DNA of 64,000 nt from Terriglobales bacterium. GTDB taxonomy: Bacteria; Acidobacteriota; Terriglobia; Terriglobales; Acidobacteriaceae. The stretch covers positions 1 to 64,000 of the forward strand of contig JAICXB010000012.1 in the NCBI GenBank assembly GCA_025980765.1, in the 5' to 3' direction. A program made the translations under genes and the position numbers. This document shows positions 35,195 to 44,700 of this stretch, in pieces (position 1 is the first letter of the stretch; every line of letters begins with the position of its first letter). The notes under the pieces were generated by a model, which saw only the letters and a list, made by a program, of their open reading frames with translations, did no database searches and was not told the DNA's origin.

Positions 35195-35412
35195 GAATGT
35201 TCCTCCGGTCATTGGTGAGCAATTGAACACGCGAGAGGAAAATGCGTCAAGGCAGAGGACAGCATTGCTTCAAGTGCTTCGCCAATGCTGCGCGATGTCG
35301 CAGGTCTCAGCAACAGGGTTTTGGTTGCTGGGGTGAGGAGCCAGCCTTCAGTAGAGAGAGGATGGAAAGTTCCGTCTACCGCGATTTTCTTTGTTTACTT
35401 GGCAGCTTCTCT

Positions 35413-37401
35413 CTACAAGCGCTCAAACCCGATCTCGCACAGATACTCAAACGTAGGATCGTAGAACTCCGGCTTGCGCGTCGGATCTCTGGGATCACCT
35501 TCAGGTACCACGATCACCATGCCTTGCCGCGCACGCGTCAGCAGAACGCGATAGGCGTTCTTCAAGTATTTCTTGCGTTCCGCTTTCTTAATGCTGTTCC
35601 AACGGTCGCCAACAAACGACCAGTGCTCCCAATCATTGTTTGAATATCGGAAATCGGCATCCCAGGTCACACAGCTCCAATCGACTTCCAGGCCTTGCAC
35701 GTGAAATTCGGTGGCTACGTCTTCCAGATAATAGGAGGAGCGCACGTCTTCCTTTCCATCCAAAAACCAGTGAATCGGATCCATTGGCGACTTCACATCA
35801 ATCGCATGCGGCTTCAGGCGCTCAGCCTGCGACGAGACGACAATCCCATATCTCTCCGTTCCACGCGCATGATCCCTCAGCCATTCCTTGGCGCGGCGGA
35901 GTTCGCGAGTAATGACAATCGGATACCGACCATGAACGTTCTGTATGGTACGACGAGCGCTGTCTACTTCGAGATCGAGCAGCTCTTTCACCAAAAGCGA
36001 GACATTCTCGGCGCGAAACGACCGCATCGAGACAGAAAGATGCAATTCGTCATGGAACGTGACATTCGAGCGCGCATTGAGCCTTCGCAGGACCTCTCCC
36101 GCTCCGTACTCCGAGTCGGTAAGACGCGAAGAGATGTGGATATCCCATTTTGGAAATGAGCGATCCAGCGAATCTATCCACTCCGAGATGCCGGCCTCCC
36201 CGCTGTGAATTTCCTGACCACCTCCCACCAGGCAAACGACTACAGCCCAATCGTCGTGGCGGTCAAGACAAGCGATCAGAAATTCCGGCTCCGACTGCCA
36301 GAAATCCGGTACCTTCTTTCGATGACGCATGAAGTAGGAGGTCTTTTCCATCGTCCAGGCACGTTGCGCCTCGTCGAACAGCGCCACGTGTTCATTCGGT
36401 GGACCAGGATCGATCAGGCAATCGTCACGAAAGTGATGGACGTTCTGAATGAACATCTTCACCTCGCTCATTACTCTGCCCTTCTTCGTCGTCTCACCTC
36501 GTTCGCGCTGCTTGCGTACTTTGTCGCGCGTGAGAGCTTCACGAAGAATATCCACTAGGGGCCCGTTTCCGGAAAGAAAGACGCTATACAGCTCGCTGCT
36601 CCTGTCGATGTGCTTGGTCGCGATGTTCAGTCCAACCAGAGTCTTACCAGCTCCCGGCACGCCGGTAACAAAACAGATCGACTTACGCGCATGCTGCTGC
36701 GATGAGCGAATGATCTCCGATATTGCTTCCGAGGTCTGGGTCAGGTTAATGGCGCCGGCATCACTGCGCGATATTTCCGCAACGGAGTGGCCGCTATACA
36801 GGGCGGTCGCCGCCTCGATGATCGTGGGAGTCGGACAATAACGCCCACGCTCCCACTCCGCAGCATCAAGTGCGCCTCCTGTGGCGAAGCGCAGTACCTG
36901 CTCGAAAACCTCGGCCAGCGATTCCGGAGTGGCCCTGATCGGAAGCATGACGCGGTCGTTCTGCGGCACGCTCGGACTGCACGGGAACGCCTGCTTCGCC
37001 GCGGTGGCGATTAGGATCAGCGCGACGTACGGCTCATGGCTCGACTCATGAAAGTTTTTGAGGTCAAGAGCGTAGTCCCAAACCTGATCGACAGCGTAGG
37101 ACTTGAATAGCTCCTCGTACACTTTGAATTCGAGCACGAAAATGACGGGCTCCATGAGGAGGACAACATCGATCCGCCTTCCCAAACGTGGAATCGAATA
37201 CTCGAAGTAAACCTTCCCGTCGCGTCGATCCGGCCCGAAGACGCCTTTGAGAATCCGTATCTGCTCAAGCCAAGCTTCGCTCTGCGTCCGCTCCAGAGTG
37301 GCGCCATCAATGTTGTTGCTCCGCACCAACTCGCCGAGAATCTCGTCGGAGGACTTCTCCAGGAATGTCAGGATGCTGTCGGAGTAGTATTCGCGCCTCA
37401 T
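35413..37401 (-). CDS. Nuclease-helicase fusion: PD-(D/E)XK plus DUF2075
   Basis: A 662-residue protein. The N-terminal 200 residues carry [20 protein letters not shown], an ID-then-EFK pattern of a PD-(D/E)XK nuclease. A DUF2075 (Schlafen-group 3-like) SF1 helicase follows: Walker [17 protein letters not shown] near 240, Walker [13 protein letters not shown] near 325, [15 protein letters not shown] near 385, and the C-terminal [19 protein letters not shown] near 630. It should act on nucleic acid with ATP. ATG 37401 is used because residues upstream derive from repeat DNA; no Shine-Dalgarno is seen. REP-like repeats flank it. A defence or DNA-repair role is inferred. Confidence 0.78.
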   Translation of the reverse strand: MRREYYSDSILTFLEKSSDEILGELVRSNNIDGATLERTQSEAWLEQIRILKGVFGPDRRDGKVYFEYSIPRLGRRIDVVLLMEPVIFVLEFKVYEELFKSYAVDQVWDYALDLKNFHESSHEPYVALILIATAAKQAFPCSPSVPQNDRVMLPIRATPESLAEVFEQVLRFATGGALDAAEWERGRYCPTPTIIEAATALYSGHSVAEISRSDAGAINLTQTSEAISEIIRSSQQHARKSICFVTGVPGAGKTLVGLNIATKHIDRSSELYSVFLSGNGPLVDILREALTRDKVRKQRERGETTKKGRVMSEVKMFIQNVHHFRDDCLIDPGPPNEHVALFDEAQRAWTMEKTSYFMRHRKKVPDFWQSEPEFLIACLDRHDDWAVVVCLVGGGQEIHSGEAGISEWIDSLDRSFPKWDIHISSRLTDSEYGAGEVLRRLNARSNVTFHDELHLSVSMRSFRAENVSLLVKELLDLEVDSARRTIQNVHGRYPIVITRELRRAKEWLRDHARGTERYGIVVSSQAERLKPHAIDVKSPMDPIHWFLDGKEDVRSSYYLEDVATEFHVQGLEVDWSCVTWDADFRYSNNDWEHWSFVGDRWNSIKKAERKKYLKNAYRVLLTRARQGMVIVVPEGDPRDPTRKPEFYDPTFEYLCEIGFERL

Positions 37402-38089
37402 GCCGATTGATTGGGAGTGTATCAATTGCGAGGGCAGATCAGGCCGTCCACTTTTCCGCCGATGAGCAACGTCAGTACCGTTCGCGGTGCGAATGGGTAA
37501 GTCGCAGTACAGAACGGCCTGCGGTAGCGGGCCGCGCAGTTGCGGTGGGTGTTGCTGTAGCAGTCGCAGAACGGCCTGCGATACTGCGTCGCGCCCATGC
37601 GAGATTGATGTTGCGGTTGTCGGCAGGGGGGTGCTGATAATACCAACTGACCCATCCGCTACCGCGGATGGTACTGAACTCCACCCAACTGCACGACAAC
37701 CAACACCCAACAGCTCGGCCCGCTACCGCAGGCCGTTCTGCACCTGCAGTAGCAATCCCAACGGCTCGGCCCGCTACCGCAGGCCGTTCTGTAACTGCAA
37801 CAGCAACCCATCGAAAAAGCGGCCCAGCCGAAGCAACACCAGCGGTTAAGGGCGAGCACGGAATCAATATACCCATCAAGGTTGACATTCGTCTGAATCT
37901 CAGTTTGGGGGTCACTTCAGTCCGGCGGAAAATTCCCTGCAAAAATTTCCCTGTTTTGGGAAGCTCCCAGCCTCCAGCAAGGCTTGGAAAACCTGCTACC
38001 GGCCTCTCGGTGAGCCGGTACTTTCTTCTTCCCTGGTAACCGGCGGTGGCTGGCAGCCTGCTTTCCTTTTGATACGATAGTTAGACCGC
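37402..38089. repeat. REP-like repeat cluster 2 between nuclease-helicase and rimO
   Basis: A 688-base spacer with no supported gene. Two inverted copies (37510-37533, and a diverged one at 37567-37595) and two exact direct copies (37717-37740 and 37768-37791, 51 bases apart) of the family reading GGCCCGCTACCGCAGGCCGT are present. Around 37926-37965 the words attccctg...tttccctgtttt resemble a fragment of the 209-nt element. Confidence 0.72.
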
Positions 38090-39667
38090 ATGCCCATTGA
38101 AGTCCTTCCAGAGATCTCACCCGCCAAAACTGAGGCTGAAGCCACCGCCAGTCCTTCACGAAAGAAGGTTGGCTTTGTAAGCCTGGGCTGTCCTAAGAAC
38201 CTGGTGGATAGCGAGGTCATGATGGGGCTGCTGAATCGTGCGGGAGCGGAGATCACGGCGCGGGCCGACGAGGCGGACATTATCGTCGTGAATACCTGCT
38301 CGTTCATCGATTCGGCCAAGCAGGAATCTGTGGATGCCATTCTGGAGATGGCGCGGCACAAGACCGGCGGCCGGGCGGAAAAGCTGATTGTGGCTGGGTG
38401 CCTGGTCGAGCGCTATCGCTCCGAGATCCAGAAGAACATCCCCGAAGTAGATGCGGTGGTCGGCACTGGTGAGTTGCAGGAGATCATTGCCGCTGCGGGT
38501 ATTTCGCCGGCGGGCAGTACGCCACAATCCGAGTCGCCGTTCAAGATCCTGGTGTCGCGCGCGCCGAGTGCGGTTCATGCGCATTCGCGTTCTGAGGCCC
38601 CCGCGCACTCGCGGCCTGAAGCGCACCCACACTCGCGTCCTGAAGCTCAGGCCCGCGAGGCCAGTGGGCGCTTCTCTCGCGCCGATTGGGATGGCGCGAT
38701 CGCCGATCTGCCCAACTATCTTTACAATGAGAACACGCCTCGCCTGCTTGCGACCGGCAAGACTTCGGCTTATCTGAAGATTGCCGAAGGTTGCGATCAT
38801 CCTTGCAGCTTCTGCATCATTCCGCAGCTTCGCGGAAAGTTCCGCTCGCGGCATTTCGAGTCGGTGGTTGCCGAGGCTGAGCGGCTGGCCGCCGGCGGAG
38901 TTCGCGAACTCACGCTTATCGGGCAGGACACTACTTGTTATGGCGAGGATCTCGGGCTGAAAGACGGACTGGCGTTGCTGCTGGCCAAGCTGGCGGAAAT
39001 TGAAGAGCTCCGCTGGATACGCTTCCTGTACGCGTATCCGAACAAGATCACTGGGCGTCTGCTGGAGACGATTGCGTCCAATGACAAGATTTGCTCCTAC
39101 ATCGATGTTCCCCTCCAGCACGCAGCAGCCTCCACGCTGAAACGAATGAAGCGCGGGGGCTCTGCCGATATCTTCCTGCGCAGCATTGAGAAGATGCGGC
39201 GCACAATTCCCAATTTGACTCTGCGGAGTTCGTTCATTGTCGGGTTTCCCGGCGAAACGCTAAACGATTTCGACGAGCTATGCGACTTTGTCCGCGCCTC
39301 TGAATTCGACTGGATGGGAGCTTTCAGCTATTCCGATGAAGAAGGCGCTGGCGCCTTTGCACTAAACGACAAAATTCCGCGCCCGGAAATCGAGCGCCGC
39401 CGCAAGAAGCTCATGAAAATTCAGCGTAGCATCAGCCGGCGCAGGAAGCAGCAACTGGTCGGACGAGAGTTCGATTTGCTGGTCGAAGGCCCCTCAGAAG
39501 AAACTGATCTGCTCTGGGAAGGACGCACGGCAATGCACGCCCCGGAAATTGACGGTAAAGTCTTCATCAACGACTTCGGTGCGCACGATTCCCTTACTCG
39601 CGGCGAGTTTTATTGTTGCGAGATCACGGAAGCGCATGATTACGATCTGGTCGCGCGCATCATCTAA
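38090..39667 (+). CDS. rimO: Ribosomal protein S12 methylthiotransferase RimO
   Basis: Radical-SAM enzyme adding a methylthio group to Asp89 of ribosomal protein S12. MTTase-N domain cysteines are in LGCPKNLVDSE, NTCSFIDSAK and AGCLVERY; the radical-SAM cluster is CDHPCSFC; a TRAM-like domain ends the protein. At 525 residues it is about 80 longer than usual. The extra part, near residues 160-190, holds three tandem units of the type HSR(S/P)EA with His/Pro/Ala between, placed between the two domains. Starts 18 bases after a TACGATAG box; no clear ribosome site. Confidence 0.93.
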   Translation: MPIEVLPEISPAKTEAEATASPSRKKVGFVSLGCPKNLVDSEVMMGLLNRAGAEITARADEADIIVVNTCSFIDSAKQESVDAILEMARHKTGGRAEKLIVAGCLVERYRSEIQKNIPEVDAVVGTGELQEIIAAAGISPAGSTPQSESPFKILVSRAPSAVHAHSRSEAPAHSRPEAHPHSRPEAQAREASGRFSRADWDGAIADLPNYLYNENTPRLLATGKTSAYLKIAEGCDHPCSFCIIPQLRGKFRSRHFESVVAEAERLAAGGVRELTLIGQDTTCYGEDLGLKDGLALLLAKLAEIEELRWIRFLYAYPNKITGRLLETIASNDKICSYIDVPLQHAAASTLKRMKRGGSADIFLRSIEKMRRTIPNLTLRSSFIVGFPGETLNDFDELCDFVRASEFDWMGAFSYSDEEGAGAFALNDKIPRPEIERRRKKLMKIQRSISRRRKQQLVGREFDLLVEGPSEETDLLWEGRTAMHAPEIDGKVFINDFGAHDSLTRGEFYCCEITEAHDYDLVARII

Positions 39668-39750
39668 ACTGTATACGGAGCTTCGGATTTGCGGGGAGTT
39701 TGCACTTTGCAGTTCCGTAAGAAACAAAAGAGCGGGAAGAAATTCTCAAC

Positions 39751-40014
39751 TGTCATCCTGAGGCCGCGGTAGCGGCCGAAGGATCTCCTGATATGCGGAG
39801 AACAAGCTTGCCGGCGGCAGGGCTCCTCAACCAGAATCGTTGGCCGAAGAGCGATCACCAGCAATATTGGACCGCAGCATCTCGCACTAGATCCTTCCTC
39901 CTCCTGATCAACTCCGCCAAGCGGAGTTGATTGCTCGTCGTCAGGATGACAGAGTTGTTAGAGTCGTCAGGATGACAGCCTTGTTAGAGTCGTCAGGATG
40001 ACGGCCTTGTTAGA
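39751..40014. repeat. Dispersed TCATCCTGA words, hairpin and 26-nt tandem repeat
   Basis: In the 402-base spacer after rimO: tcatcctgagg...gaaggatct around a GGCCGC/GCGGCC hairpin (39751-39785); a hairpin ATCAACTCCGC/GCGGAGTTGAT at 39907-39931, the same as at 31834; and three tandem 26-nt units starting at 39937, 39963 and 39989, each beginning GTCGTCAGGATGAC. No gene is supported here. Confidence 0.75.
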
Positions 40015-40069
40015 GTGCCAGGCAATTTGACGCAGGCCTGAAAGGTCTGCTCCACCCATCTTTGTAATT

Positions 40070-40303
40070 ATGGCTAGAAAGAAGGTCCTCAGCTTACGAT
40101 GTCCGACGTGCAAGACTATCGTCCTGCGCGATGCGGAGCACTTCCCTTTTTGCAGTGATCGATGCCGGCTGATCGATTTGGGAAAGTGGGCGAGCGGCGC
40201 CTATCGCATCAGCTCGCCGGTGATGGATCCCGAGTTGCTCGAGGAAATTGAACCAGGTTCTGTGCAACATACCAGCCGAGAAGATGAGCGCGGCCGCAAG
40301 TAG
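40070..40303 (+). CDS. yacG: DNA gyrase inhibitor YacG-type zinc protein
   Basis: A 77-residue treble-clef zinc protein: LRCPTCKT with the first CxxC and FPFCSDRCRLIDLGKWASG with the second pair (CxxxC), followed by YRIS and an acidic tail. In E. coli YacG binds GyrB and blocks gyrase. The 3' end overlaps the pgpA start, so the two are co-translated. Confidence 0.93.
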   Translation: MARKKVLSLRCPTCKTIVLRDAEHFPFCSDRCRLIDLGKWASGAYRISSPVMDPELLEEIEPGSVQHTSREDERGRK

Positions 40304-40790
40304 CGCGTCAGAGACGTCGCTCCCGCGCACGCGCTGGGCCTGGGCGATCGGGACATTCTTCGGCATTGGCCGCTTGCGCCCTGGGCCGGGTACCTGGGCG
40401 TCAACAGTGACAGTGTTGCTATGGTGGGCGCTCGCGCGCAAAGCTGATCATCTTTCTGTGATTGCGGCCGTCACGGCGATCGTTGTCACTGCGATTGGAA
40501 TTTCCGCCAGCACCCGAGTGGCGCGCGAGAGCGGCATCAAGGATCCCGGTTTCGTTGTCATCGATGAAGTTGCCGGGCAGATGTTCCCGCTGATTCTGGC
40601 GCCGCTAACTTGGAAATATCTTCTGCTGAGCCTTATACTTTTTCGTTGCTTCGATATCTTCAAGCCGCCTCCGTTGCGCGCGCTTGAGCGCCTCCCGAAA
40701 GGCGCCGGCATCATGCTCGACGATGTTGGCGCGGGGCTCTACTCACTGGCGATTGTTGCCGCAGTGCTGAAGTTCTGGCCTGCTCTCTGA
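40284..40790 (+). CDS. pgpA: Phosphatidylglycerophosphatase A
   Basis: Dephosphorylates phosphatidylglycerol phosphate in the inner membrane. The 168 residues contain GIGRLRPGPGTWAST, VVIDEVAGQMFPL, and KPPPLRALERLPKGAGIMLD followed by DDVGAGLYS, the conserved catalytic segments, with three to four helices. ATG 40284 overlaps yacG by 20 bases and has GAGAAG directly ahead; TTG 40248 is possible but less likely. Confidence 0.93.
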   Translation: MSAAASSASETSLPRTRWAWAIGTFFGIGRLRPGPGTWASTVTVLLWWALARKADHLSVIAAVTAIVVTAIGISASTRVARESGIKDPGFVVIDEVAGQMFPLILAPLTWKYLLLSLILFRCFDIFKPPPLRALERLPKGAGIMLDDVGAGLYSLAIVAAVLKFWPAL

Positions 40791-40835
40791 CGGCAGCTCT
40801 CAGGCGAAGCAAGCGACATTTCGGATTTTGCGATC

Positions 40836-41891
40836 ATGGGAATCTCAGAACGCCTGCTGGGAAAGCGCAGTTTAGACGGGAAGCCGCAGATTACGTCCAT
40901 TTCACCTCAGTTCGCGCTGCCTGGCGGCGAGGTGCGCATCGTCGGCAGCGGATTGCGCGCGCAGGAGATGCGCCGCCCGCGCGTGACCTTCGGCGACGAG
41001 CCCGGCGCGATCGTGATCTCCTCTGACGACTTTGTCGTCGCACGCGTGCCCGACAACGGCAATTCCGGCCCGGTAGTCGTCATTCCTGACGACACCAGCA
41101 GCAACGCCTTCGAGGTTCGTGTCGCTGTTCCCATTGCGGAAAACCTGCACCCGGTCACCAATCCTGCCCTTGATCATGAAGGCAATCTTTTCGTCACCTT
41201 TTCCGGCTCGCGCGGACAGAAGGTCCCGGTTTCCGTGTACAAGATTGACACCGGATATCACGTCAAGCCCTTCCTCTCCGAACTGATGAATGCGCACGGC
41301 GTCGCCTTCGATCGCGAAGGACAGATGTACGTTTCTTCACGAAACAATGGGACGGTGTATCGCGTGGCGCCAAACGGCACCATGTCGGCCTTCGCTGAGG
41401 GTTTGGGTATCGCCACTGGCATCGCTTTCGACCGCGCGCAGAACCTCTATGTGGGCGACCGCAGTGGAACCATCTTTAAAATCGCCCGCGATCGGCAGAC
41501 TTTCGTCTTTTCCACGCTGGAGCCGAGCGTATCGGCATACCATCTGGCCTTTGCTCCTGATCAAAGTTTGTATGTCACGGGCCCGACCACCTCGAGCTAC
41601 GACGCCGTCTACCGAATCGATCCGCACGGCGACAGCACTGTATTTTTCCGCGGCCTGGGACGACCGCAAGGGATGGCTTTCGACACCGGCGGCAATCTCT
41701 ACGTCGCCGCCTCTCTCGCAGGCAAGCGCGGCATTGTGCGCATCACGCCCGACAAGCAGGCCAGCTTGTGTGTCGCCGGACAGAATCTCGTCGGGCTGTG
41801 CTTCGCTCCCGGGCGCTCGGCGATTCTCGCAACCAACTCCGCCGTGTTCCATTTGTCGTGGAATATTCAGGGCCTGCCGCTGCTGCCGTAG
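40836..41891 (+). CDS. IPT/TIG plus NHL-like beta-propeller protein
   Basis: A 351-residue protein without a signal peptide. Residues about 17-100 form an IPT/TIG Ig-like domain (ITSISPQFALPGGEVRIVGS). The rest is a six-bladed NHL/SMP-30-type propeller (NPALDHEGNLFVTFSG, GVAFDREGQMYVSSRNNGTV, GIAFDRAQNLYVGDRSGTIF). No catalytic residues are recognised. It sits between pgpA and cinA on the same strand and is probably a scaffold or binding protein. Confidence 0.75.
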   Translation: MGISERLLGKRSLDGKPQITSISPQFALPGGEVRIVGSGLRAQEMRRPRVTFGDEPGAIVISSDDFVVARVPDNGNSGPVVVIPDDTSSNAFEVRVAVPIAENLHPVTNPALDHEGNLFVTFSGSRGQKVPVSVYKIDTGYHVKPFLSELMNAHGVAFDREGQMYVSSRNNGTVYRVAPNGTMSAFAEGLGIATGIAFDRAQNLYVGDRSGTIFKIARDRQTFVFSTLEPSVSAYHLAFAPDQSLYVTGPTTSSYDAVYRIDPHGDSTVFFRGLGRPQGMAFDTGGNLYVAASLAGKRGIVRITPDKQASLCVAGQNLVGLCFAPGRSAILATNSAVFHLSWNIQGLPLLP

Positions 41892-41897
41892 GTCCCA

Positions 41898-42028
41898 AGC
41901 AATAGGCAATAGGCAATAAGCGGTAGGCGATGGGCGATAAGCGATAGGCGACAAGCATTAGTTAGCCAACAGGAATAGCAAATCGGTTCTTAGCCTGTTG
42001 CCTACTGCCTATCGCCTACTGCCTAGCG
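41898..42028. repeat. ATAGGCAATA/TTGCCTACTG spacer repeat
   Basis: gcaataggcaataggcaata and related words are followed, after about 60 bases, by their complements (ttgcctactgcctatcgcctactgcc). A long imperfect hairpin is possible between the propeller gene and cinA. The same family is at 63880-63980. Confidence 0.6.
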
Positions 42029-42056
42029 CACCACCGCTACCGCTATACTGCTCCAC

Positions 42057-43301
42057 GTGAACGCTGAGATCATCGCGATCGGCTCTGAGCTGCTCACGCC
42101 TTTTCGCCAGGACACCAATTCCCTTTTTCTCACCGAGCGCCTCAACGAGCTGGGGGTCGAGGTTCGTTTCAAGACCGTTGTCGGAGACTCGCTGAAGGAC
42201 CTGGCGGCGGTGGCGCAGATCGCAATTTCCCGTTCTGACATTGTGATCTTCATGGGCGGACTTGGACCCACGGAGGACGATCTCACCCGCGAGGCCGTCG
42301 CCGAGGCGCTGGGAATCGAATTGCGCCGCGATCCGGATATTGTCGCCGCACTGTACAAGCGCTTCGCTGCGCGCCGCTTCACCATGACTGACAATAACAA
42401 GCGCCAGGCGGACGTGCTGGCCGGAGCCGAAGTGCTGCACAATTCCAACGGCTCCGCGCCGGCGCAGTGGCTGGCGACCCGCTATCAGGATGGTGAACGC
42501 CTCATCATGTTGCTGCCCGGGCCGCCACATGAACTCAAACCGCTGTTTGATGCTGAGTGCCTGCCGCGTTTGAAGCGCGCTGTTCCCAGGGAGTACATCG
42601 CGAAACGGCAATTGAAGGTCGCAATGATTGGCGAGTCGGCGCTCGATGCGCGCATCGCTCCGATCTACACAAAATTTCCCGAAATCCAAACCACGATTCT
42701 CGCCCATGCCGGTGAAGTGCAGATTCATCTGCAGAGCCGCGCCGACTCGCAGGAGGAAGCCGAGCGGCGCGTGTCCGTGCTCGCCGAGAAACTGGAAGAA
42801 GAGCTGGAAGCTAGCGTCTTTGCCAGCGAGGGTGAAACCCTGGAGCAGATCGTCGGCTACTATCTGCAAATGCGCGGCGAGACGTTGGCCATCGCCGAAT
42901 CCTGCACCGGCGGGCTGCTGGCGCAGCGTATTACCTCCGTCGCGGGAAGCTCCCGCTATTTTCTCGGAGGCGCTGTCGTCTACTCGAACCAGTTGAAGAC
43001 GGAGCTGGCCGGTGTTTCTCCCGCCATCATTCAGGAGCACGGAGCGGTGAGCAAAGCGGTTGCTCTCGCGTTAGCCGAAGGCATTCGCGTGCGTACCAAT
43101 GCCACTTTGGGAGTGGGCGTTACCGGAATCGCCGGCCCCACGGGCGGCACTCCGGAAAAGCCTGTAGGACTGGTATTCATCGCGCTGACCGACGGAAAAT
43201 TGCCAGAGGTCCTGGAACGCAGATTTCCCGGAGATCGCGAGCGCATTCGCCTGTGGGCGAGTATGCAGGCGCTGGACATGATTCGCCGCCGGTTGATCTG
43301 A
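42057..43301 (+). CDS. cinA: CinA family nicotinamide-nucleotide amidohydrolase
   Basis: A 414-residue CinA with both domains. N-terminal MoaB/MogA-like COG1058 domain: IIAIGSELLTPFRQDTNS and DIVIFMGGLGPTEDDLTREA. C-terminal deamidase: ETLAIAESCTGGLLAQRITS, with the catalytic Ser, and VGVTGIAGPTGGTPEKPVGL. It recycles NMN and may hydrolyse ADP-ribose. GTG start; the spacer hairpin lies just upstream. Confidence 0.95.
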   Translation: MNAEIIAIGSELLTPFRQDTNSLFLTERLNELGVEVRFKTVVGDSLKDLAAVAQIAISRSDIVIFMGGLGPTEDDLTREAVAEALGIELRRDPDIVAALYKRFAARRFTMTDNNKRQADVLAGAEVLHNSNGSAPAQWLATRYQDGERLIMLLPGPPHELKPLFDAECLPRLKRAVPREYIAKRQLKVAMIGESALDARIAPIYTKFPEIQTTILAHAGEVQIHLQSRADSQEEAERRVSVLAEKLEEELEASVFASEGETLEQIVGYYLQMRGETLAIAESCTGGLLAQRITSVAGSSRYFLGGAVVYSNQLKTELAGVSPAIIQEHGAVSKAVALALAEGIRVRTNATLGVGVTGIAGPTGGTPEKPVGLVFIALTDGKLPEVLERRFPGDRERIRLWASMQALDMIRRRLI

Positions 43302-43313
43302 AAACAGCCCTTG

Positions 43314-43414
43314 GGTTAACACGAAGGCCGCGAAGGAAGCAGAAGGACACGGAGCTTTTTGATTTCAAGAACTCCGTGACCTTTTGAGCTTCCTCCGTGA
43401 CCATCGTGTTAACC
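43314..43414. terminator. Inverted repeat after cinA
   Basis: GGTTAACACGA (43314-43324) pairs with TCGTGTTAACC (43404-43414). The loop holds further pairing words (gacacggagc / ctccgtgacc). It probably terminates cinA or belongs to the dispersed ctccgtg word family. Confidence 0.5.
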
Positions 43415-43454
43415 CCGGGGTCAACTGCGGCTCGGCAGCGCTTGTTTTGATGCC

Positions 43455-44024
43455 ATGCGGCTCTTTGTTGCCATTGAAATAGCCGAACCGATTCGCGAGA
43501 AGCTCGCCGAGTTCATCTCTGAATTTCGTCCGAAGCTTGCGAATGCCGCCTGGGTACGCCCCGAAGGACTGCACATCACCTTGAAGTTCCTCGGCAATGT
43601 CCCGGATGAGAAGCGCTCCGCGATCGAAGGCGCCTTGGAAAAGATCACGGCTGCGCAGTTTTCACTTTCAATCGCCAACATTGGAGTCTTTCCCAATCCG
43701 GGTTCCCCACGCGTGCTGTGGGCCGGCATCGACTCCGGTCCCGAACTCGCTGCACTGGCTTCCCAGATTGAGGAAATTCTCAATCCGCTTGGATTTGCGC
43801 GCGAGAAGCGTGCCTTCTCCCCACATGTGACGCTGGCGCGCTTTAAGAGCAGTGGCAATCGGCTGGCCCTGGCTAAGCTGCTTTCAGCGCACGCGAGCGA
43901 AAGCGCAGGCGGCGACATTCACGGCTTCGGTACAATGGCGGCAACGCACTTCCACCTTTATGAGAGCAAACTTTCGCCGCAGGGCGCTCGATACAGCAAG
44001 CTGGCCAGCTTCGCCTTGGAATAG
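43455..44024 (+). CDS. thpR: RNA 2',3'-cyclic phosphodiesterase (2H family)
   Basis: A 189-residue 2H phosphoesterase. Both HxTx motifs are present: HITLKFLGNV near residue 40 and HVTLARFKS near residue 125. The N-terminal MRLFVAIEIAEPIREKL is typical of ThpR (formerly 2'-5' RNA ligase). It opens 2',3'-cyclic phosphates on RNA. It precedes plsY by 9 bases. Confidence 0.92.
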   Translation: MRLFVAIEIAEPIREKLAEFISEFRPKLANAAWVRPEGLHITLKFLGNVPDEKRSAIEGALEKITAAQFSLSIANIGVFPNPGSPRVLWAGIDSGPELAALASQIEEILNPLGFAREKRAFSPHVTLARFKSSGNRLALAKLLSAHASESAGGDIHGFGTMAATHFHLYESKLSPQGARYSKLASFALE

Positions 44025-44033
44025 AGCGCGCGA

Positions 44034-44663
44034 ATGACGATCTCCATATATTTCGCCGTTGCCGGCGTCGCTTATCTGCTGGGCTCAATTCCGTTCGGCC
44101 TGATCCTGGTGCGGATCGTAAAAGGCGAGGATGTTCGCCGCATCGGCAGCGGAAACATTGGAGCAACCAACGTCGCGCGCTCCGGCGGCGCCAAGCTCGG
44201 AATCGCCACCCTGATTCTGGATGCGCTGAAAGGCTACGCGGCTGTGGCTCTGGCATTTGCTATCAGCTACCGCAATCCGGAAATCGATATTCGTCTCGCC
44301 GCGGCCATCGCGGCGCTCTGTACTATTTTGGGACATGTGTTTCCGGTGTGGTTGCGGTTCCGCGGGGGCAAGGGGGTGGCCACCGGAGTTGGAGCTTTCC
44401 TCGCGCTGGCTCCCAGAGCTGTACTGGTTGTTCTGGCGATTTTTTTCGTAATCGTCGCCATCTTCCGCTACGTCTCTCTGGGATCGATTGTAGCCAGTGC
44501 GATCTTTCCCGTACTGGCTTTCGTGTTGTATCGAGGCCAATCGTCTGCCGTTGATTTTGCGGTGATGCTGGCAGCATCTTTATTGATCATCGTGAAGCAC
44601 AAAGCCAACATTCGCCGCCTGCTCAACGGCACGGAAAATCGCCTGCAGTTCCACAAGAGCTGA
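44034..44663 (+). CDS. plsY: Acyl-phosphate:glycerol-3-phosphate acyltransferase
   Basis: First acylation step of phospholipid synthesis, in the inner membrane. The 209 residues show five helices and the three PlsY motifs: YLLGSIPFGLILVRI, GSGNIGATNVARSGG, and VWLRFRGGKGVATGVGAFLA. It lies directly before gpsA, which makes its glycerol-3-phosphate substrate. Confidence 0.95.
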   Translation: MTISIYFAVAGVAYLLGSIPFGLILVRIVKGEDVRRIGSGNIGATNVARSGGAKLGIATLILDALKGYAAVALAFAISYRNPEIDIRLAAAIAALCTILGHVFPVWLRFRGGKGVATGVGAFLALAPRAVLVVLAIFFVIVAIFRYVSLGSIVASAIFPVLAFVLYRGQSSAVDFAVMLAASLLIIVKHKANIRRLLNGTENRLQFHKS

Positions 44664-44700
44664 TGCCCACCTGCAACCGCCGAGTACGAGGGAGCTGCGC

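Noticed and set aside
38156-39121. 321-residue frame opposite rimO
   Set aside because: Antisense to conserved radical-SAM coding sequence; no motif.
39937-40014. Three 26-nt tandem units that could be taken for a CRISPR array
   Set aside because: Units abut directly with no spacers and no cas gene is nearby; it is a plain tandem repeat.
42009-43040. 343-residue frame opposite cinA
   Set aside because: Antisense of a fully conserved gene.
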